Assembly (NCBI GenBank): GCA_913019975.1
Contig: CAJWBH010000021.1
Location: 1-57,761 of the forward strand
Source: Thalassolituus maritimus
GTDB lineage: Bacteria > Pseudomonadota > Gammaproteobacteria > Pseudomonadales > Oceanobacteraceae
Direction of reading: 5' to 3'
DNA: 57,761 nt
The position numbers were made by a program, and so were the translations under genes. Positions 55,278 to 57,761 of the stretch are shown in pieces; the first letter of the stretch is position 1; each line of letters starts with the position of its first letter. The notes below the pieces were generated by a model. The model had not been told where the DNA came from. It saw only the letters and a program-made list of their open reading frames with translations, and made no database searches.

Positions 55278-56033
55278 TTACTCGGAACCGGTGGTGCTCG
55301 TCAACTTGGCCTGGCGTTTTCTCATGGATTCTCCCCTGAGATTGATCTTGTAGGCGTTGTGGACCAGGCGATCCAGGATGGCGTCAGCGAGCGTCGGATC
55401 GCCAATCACAGCATGCCACTCCTCAATGGGCAGTTGACTGGTGGCGATGGTCGAACGCCTGCCGTGGCGGTCCTCCAGCACTTCCAGCAGGTCACGCCGA
55501 TTCTCGGCGTTCAGTTTCATCAAGCCCCAGTCATCCAGAAGCAGAACATCGACCTTGGCGAGGTTGGCCAGCAGCTTGGGATAACGGCCGTCGCCCTTGG
55601 CGATCATCAGGTCTCGCAACAGTCGGGTTAAGCGCAGGTACTGGACCGTGTAACCCTCGCGGCAGGCCTTGTGTGCGAGGGCGCAGGCCAACCAGGTTTT
55701 GCCCACACCGGTGGGTCCGATGATGAGGATGTTGAGGTGCTCCTTTGCCCACTGGCAGGTCGCCAGTGACTGGATCAGCCCTTTGTCCAATCCGCGGGGA
55801 TTGCGGTAGTCGATGTCTTCCAGTGCGGCAGCGTGCCTGAGTCTCGCACGGCGCAAACGACTGGTCAGCCGCCGGTTCTCCCGCTCGGTGATTTCGCGGT
55901 CCACCAGCAGACCGAGGCGCTCCTCGAAGGCCAGTTCATCGATGTCCGGGGTGGCCATCTGGTCGGCCAGTGCCGCCACCATGCCGCTCAGTTTGAGGGT
56001 CTGGAGTCCGTCCAGGGTAGGATGCTTCAACAT
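55278..56033 (-). CDS. istB: IS21-family helper ATPase IstB
   Basis: 251-residue AAA+ ATPase that helps IstA choose and capture target DNA. Walker A is GPTGVGKTW and Walker B VLLLDDWGLM; the C-terminal ATSQLP and DRLVHNAYKINLRGESMRK motifs are typical. It appears complete and 12 bases from the istA fragment, but without a full IstA in either copy it probably cannot act here. Confidence 0.92.
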   Translation of the reverse strand: MLKHPTLDGLQTLKLSGMVAALADQMATPDIDELAFEERLGLLVDREITERENRRLTSRLRRARLRHAAALEDIDYRNPRGLDKGLIQSLATCQWAKEHLNILIIGPTGVGKTWLACALAHKACREGYTVQYLRLTRLLRDLMIAKGDGRYPKLLANLAKVDVLLLDDWGLMKLNAENRRDLLEVLEDRHGRRSTIATSQLPIEEWHAVIGDPTLADAILDRLVHNAYKINLRGESMRKRQAKLTSTTGSE

Positions 56034-56045
56034 GGTGTTCTCCTG

Positions 56046-56886
56046 TCAGTGGTAGTAGGCGGGGCCGCGGATGTTGCCGTGTGTTTCAGGCAAGGCCAGC
56101 TCCTGCTGCTCCTCCAGTGGTTGCTCGTCCAGACGGTGCTTGAGGATGGATTCAATGCTCTTGTAGCGGCAGCTGCCCAACATCAGTGCCCGCCGGCAGG
56201 CCGCCTCCAGGCGCTCGTCCCCATAAGCGTTGCCCAGGCGCAATATGCCCAGGCAGGACCGATAGGCCTGCTGCGGGTGTTTGCGGGACGCCATCACAGT
56301 CCGGATGAGCTTCTCCGTTGCCGGCCCGGTTTTGGCGGCCCACTTCAGTAGCCGTTCCGGCGACCACTCCCCCGCCTGGCGGTGGGACTCCGGCATGTGC
56401 GCGGATACCGTGGTGTGGCGCCCCTTCAGATTGGAACGCTGATGACTGGCCACCCGTTCGCCGCGGTGGAAACACTCGATCGTGTTGTGGGTCATGCGCA
56501 CATCGACTTCGCGCTTGATCAGGGCATGGGGTACCGAGTAGTAATGCCCGTCGACAGCCACGTGGTAATCGATGTGAACCCGGGCCTTCTTCCACTCGGC
56601 ATAGACGTAGGGCTCTGCCGGCAGGGGTTGAAGCACCGGCCGATCCAGTTGCTCGAAGTGCTCCCGGCGGCAACCGGGCAGCTTGCGGAAGGGACGATTG
56701 TTGAGCTTCACCAGCAGTTCGCTGATGGCGGCATTGAGTTCGCGCAGGGAGAAGAACTGCCGGTGGCGCAGTGCCGCCAGAATCCACCGTTCCACCACCA
56801 GCACTCCGCCCTCTACCTTGGCTTTGTCGCGCGGGCGACGAACCCGCGTTGGCAACACCGCGATCCCGTAGTGGGAGGCCATATCC
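56046..56886 (-). pseudogene. istA: IS21-family transposase IstA, N-terminally truncated
   Basis: About 280 C-terminal residues of IstA, from [20 protein letters not shown] to the stop. The N-terminal DNA-binding part and first catalytic Asp are replaced by IS26. The frame runs 47 bases into IS26, giving a chance fusion start. It supplies the C-terminus missing from the left copy. Confidence 0.88.
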
Positions 56887-57706
56887 GGCACTGTTGCAAA
56901 GTTAGCGATGAGGCAGCCTTTTGTCTTATTCAAAGGCCTTACATTTCAAAAACTCTGCTTACCAGGCGCATTTCGCCCAGGGGATCACCATAATAAAATG
57001 CTGAGGCCTGGCCTTTGCGTAGTGCACGCATCACCTCAATACCTTTGATGGTGGCGTAAGCCGTCTTCATGGATTTAAATCCCAGCGTGGCGCCGATTAT
57101 CCGTTTCAGTTTGCCATGATCGCATTCAATCACGTTGTTCCGGTACTTAATCTGTCGGTGTTCAACGTCAGACGGGCACCGGCCTTCGCGTTTGAGCAGA
57201 GCAAGCGCGCGACCATAGGCGGGCGCTTTATCCGTGTTGATGAATCGCGGGATCTGCCACTTCTTCACGTTGTTGAGGATTTTACCCAGAAACCGGTATG
57301 CAGCTTTGCTGTTACGACGGGAGGAGAGATAAAAATCGACAGTGCGGCCCCGGCTGTCGACGGCCCGGTACAGATACGCCCAGCGGCCATTGACCTTCAC
57401 GTAGGTTTCATCCATGTGCCACGGGCAAAGATCGGAAGGGTTACGCCAGTACCAGCGCAGCCGTTTTTCCATTTCAGGCGCATAACGCTGAACCCAGCGG
57501 TAAATCGTGGAGTGATCGACATTCACTCCGCGTTCAGCCAGCATCTCCTGCAGCTCACGGTAACTGATGCCGTATTTGCAGTACCAGCGTACGGCCCACA
57601 GAATGATGTCACGCTGAAAATGCCGGCCTTTGAATGGGTTCATGTGCAGCTCCATCAGCAAAAGGGGATGATAAGTTTATCACCACCGACTATTTGCAAC
57701 AGTGCC
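56887..57706 (-). mobile_element. IS26: IS26 (complete, 820 bp)
   Basis: Exactly 820 bp between GGCACTGTTGCAAA (56887) and the inverted TTTGCAACAGTGCC (ending 57706), with the IS26 transposase inside. The flanking octamers CCATATCC and GGCAACAT differ, so there is no target duplication; the copy arrived by replicative transposition with deletion or by recombination. Confidence 0.95.
56939..57643 (-). CDS. tnpA26: IS26 (IS6 family) transposase
   Basis: 234-residue DDE transposase beginning [20 protein letters not shown], which I recognise as that of IS26. The DDE core ([33 protein letters not shown]) is intact. The ATG at 57643 is the established start; a longer reading from 57661 is not needed. 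The enzyme makes cointegrates and can join to existing IS26 copies. Confidence 0.95.
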   Translation of the reverse strand: MNPFKGRHFQRDIILWAVRWYCKYGISYRELQEMLAERGVNVDHSTIYRWVQRYAPEMEKRLRWYWRNPSDLCPWHMDETYVKVNGRWAYLYRAVDSRGRTVDFYLSSRRNSKAAYRFLGKILNNVKKWQIPRFINTDKAPAYGRALALLKREGRCPSDVEHRQIKYRNNVIECDHGKLKRIIGATLGFKSMKTAYATIKGIEVMRALRKGQASAFYYGDPLGEMRLVSRVFEM

Positions 57707-57761
57707 GGCAACATTACGATGAACAATGCAATCTCCTGGAGCAACTGTTAAGGCAGGTGTT
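57707..57761 (+). other. Sequence beyond IS26, partial open frame
   Basis: The last 55 bases form an open frame (reading RQHYDEQCNLLEQLLRQV) that leaves the window. It does not continue the istA sequence, so IS26 joins two unrelated regions. The frame is too short to identify. Confidence 0.3.

Larger units (their letters stand above)
55186..56886 (-). mobile_element. IS21-family element, right copy, truncated by IS26
   Basis: Begins at 55186 with TGAAGCCTGCCACCC, repeated at 55208 and, degenerate, at 55232, as in multi-repeat IS21 ends. It contains istB and the C-terminal part of istA, and is cut by IS26 at 56886/56887. The overlap with the left copy (56342-56886 versus 35873-36417) looks identical. 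Together the two copies reconstruct one whole element. Confidence 0.85.

Noticed and set aside
1-57761. CRISPR arrays, rRNA and tRNA genes
   Set aside because: No regularly spaced repeat array, no rRNA-like sequence and no convincing tRNA cloverleaf was noticed on either strand, though a covariance search was not possible.

Overview
The window looks like a mobile-element-rich catabolic region from a gammaproteobacterium, probably marine or oil-associated (Oceanospirillales or Marinobacter-like). That placement is inferred from gene families and moderate base composition; nothing in the sequence fixes the genus or says whether it is chromosome or plasmid. It encodes two routes from aromatics to central metabolism, a phenol route on the left and an aniline route on the right. 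Each has its own meta-cleavage (catechol 2,3-dioxygenase) lower pathway.

Left part (1-18354). A phenol hydroxylase operon begins with dmpK and dmpL and runs leftward out of the window. It is preceded by a near-perfect sigma-54 promoter, two upstream activator half-site pairs and a DmpR/MopR-type phenol-sensing activator. Next come a five-gene branched-chain-amino-acid-type ABC importer, a PanE-like reductase and a LysR regulator. A rightward lower-pathway operon follows in the order acetaldehyde dehydrogenase, aldolase, decarboxylase, tautomerase, ferredoxin, catechol 2,3-dioxygenase, semialdehyde dehydrogenase, hydratase. It lacks the semialdehyde hydrolase and ends with a membrane ABM-domain protein and a luciferase-like flavin monooxygenase.

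Middle part (18355-29564). A hairpin-rich non-coding stretch is followed by a leftward four-gene recombination module: two tyrosine recombinases, a large protein of unknown function between them and a small coiled-coil-like protein. The layout resembles the intA-cds2-intB-srap core of strand-biased circularizing integrative elements. The module abuts a DUF2130 gene cut cleanly at its 5' side, so one end of an integrative element probably lies near 25240 and the phenol genes may be its cargo. Beyond lie unknown genes and a second-copy-type RseP protease.

Transposon junction (29565-39168). Two related Tn3-family tnpA-only elements sit back to back. The second is inserted in the istA gene of an IS21-family element, which is itself inserted in an ISL3 remnant. 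An intact IS3-family (IS407-like) element with a 4-bp target duplication follows.

Aniline part (39305-55185). tdnQTA1A2BR converts aniline to catechol and carries its own LysR regulator. A ferredoxin, catechol 2,3-dioxygenase and a complete lower pathway with both hydrolase and dehydrogenase branches follow, then an outer-membrane MetA-pathway protein, a GlcG-like protein and a truncated amidase. The upper genes are visibly AT-rich and the lower genes GC-rich, so the operon is a mosaic. The block is bracketed by two same-orientation copies of one IS21-family element (35873-~37290 and 55186-56886), like a composite catabolic transposon. The right-hand copy is truncated by a complete 820-bp IS26.
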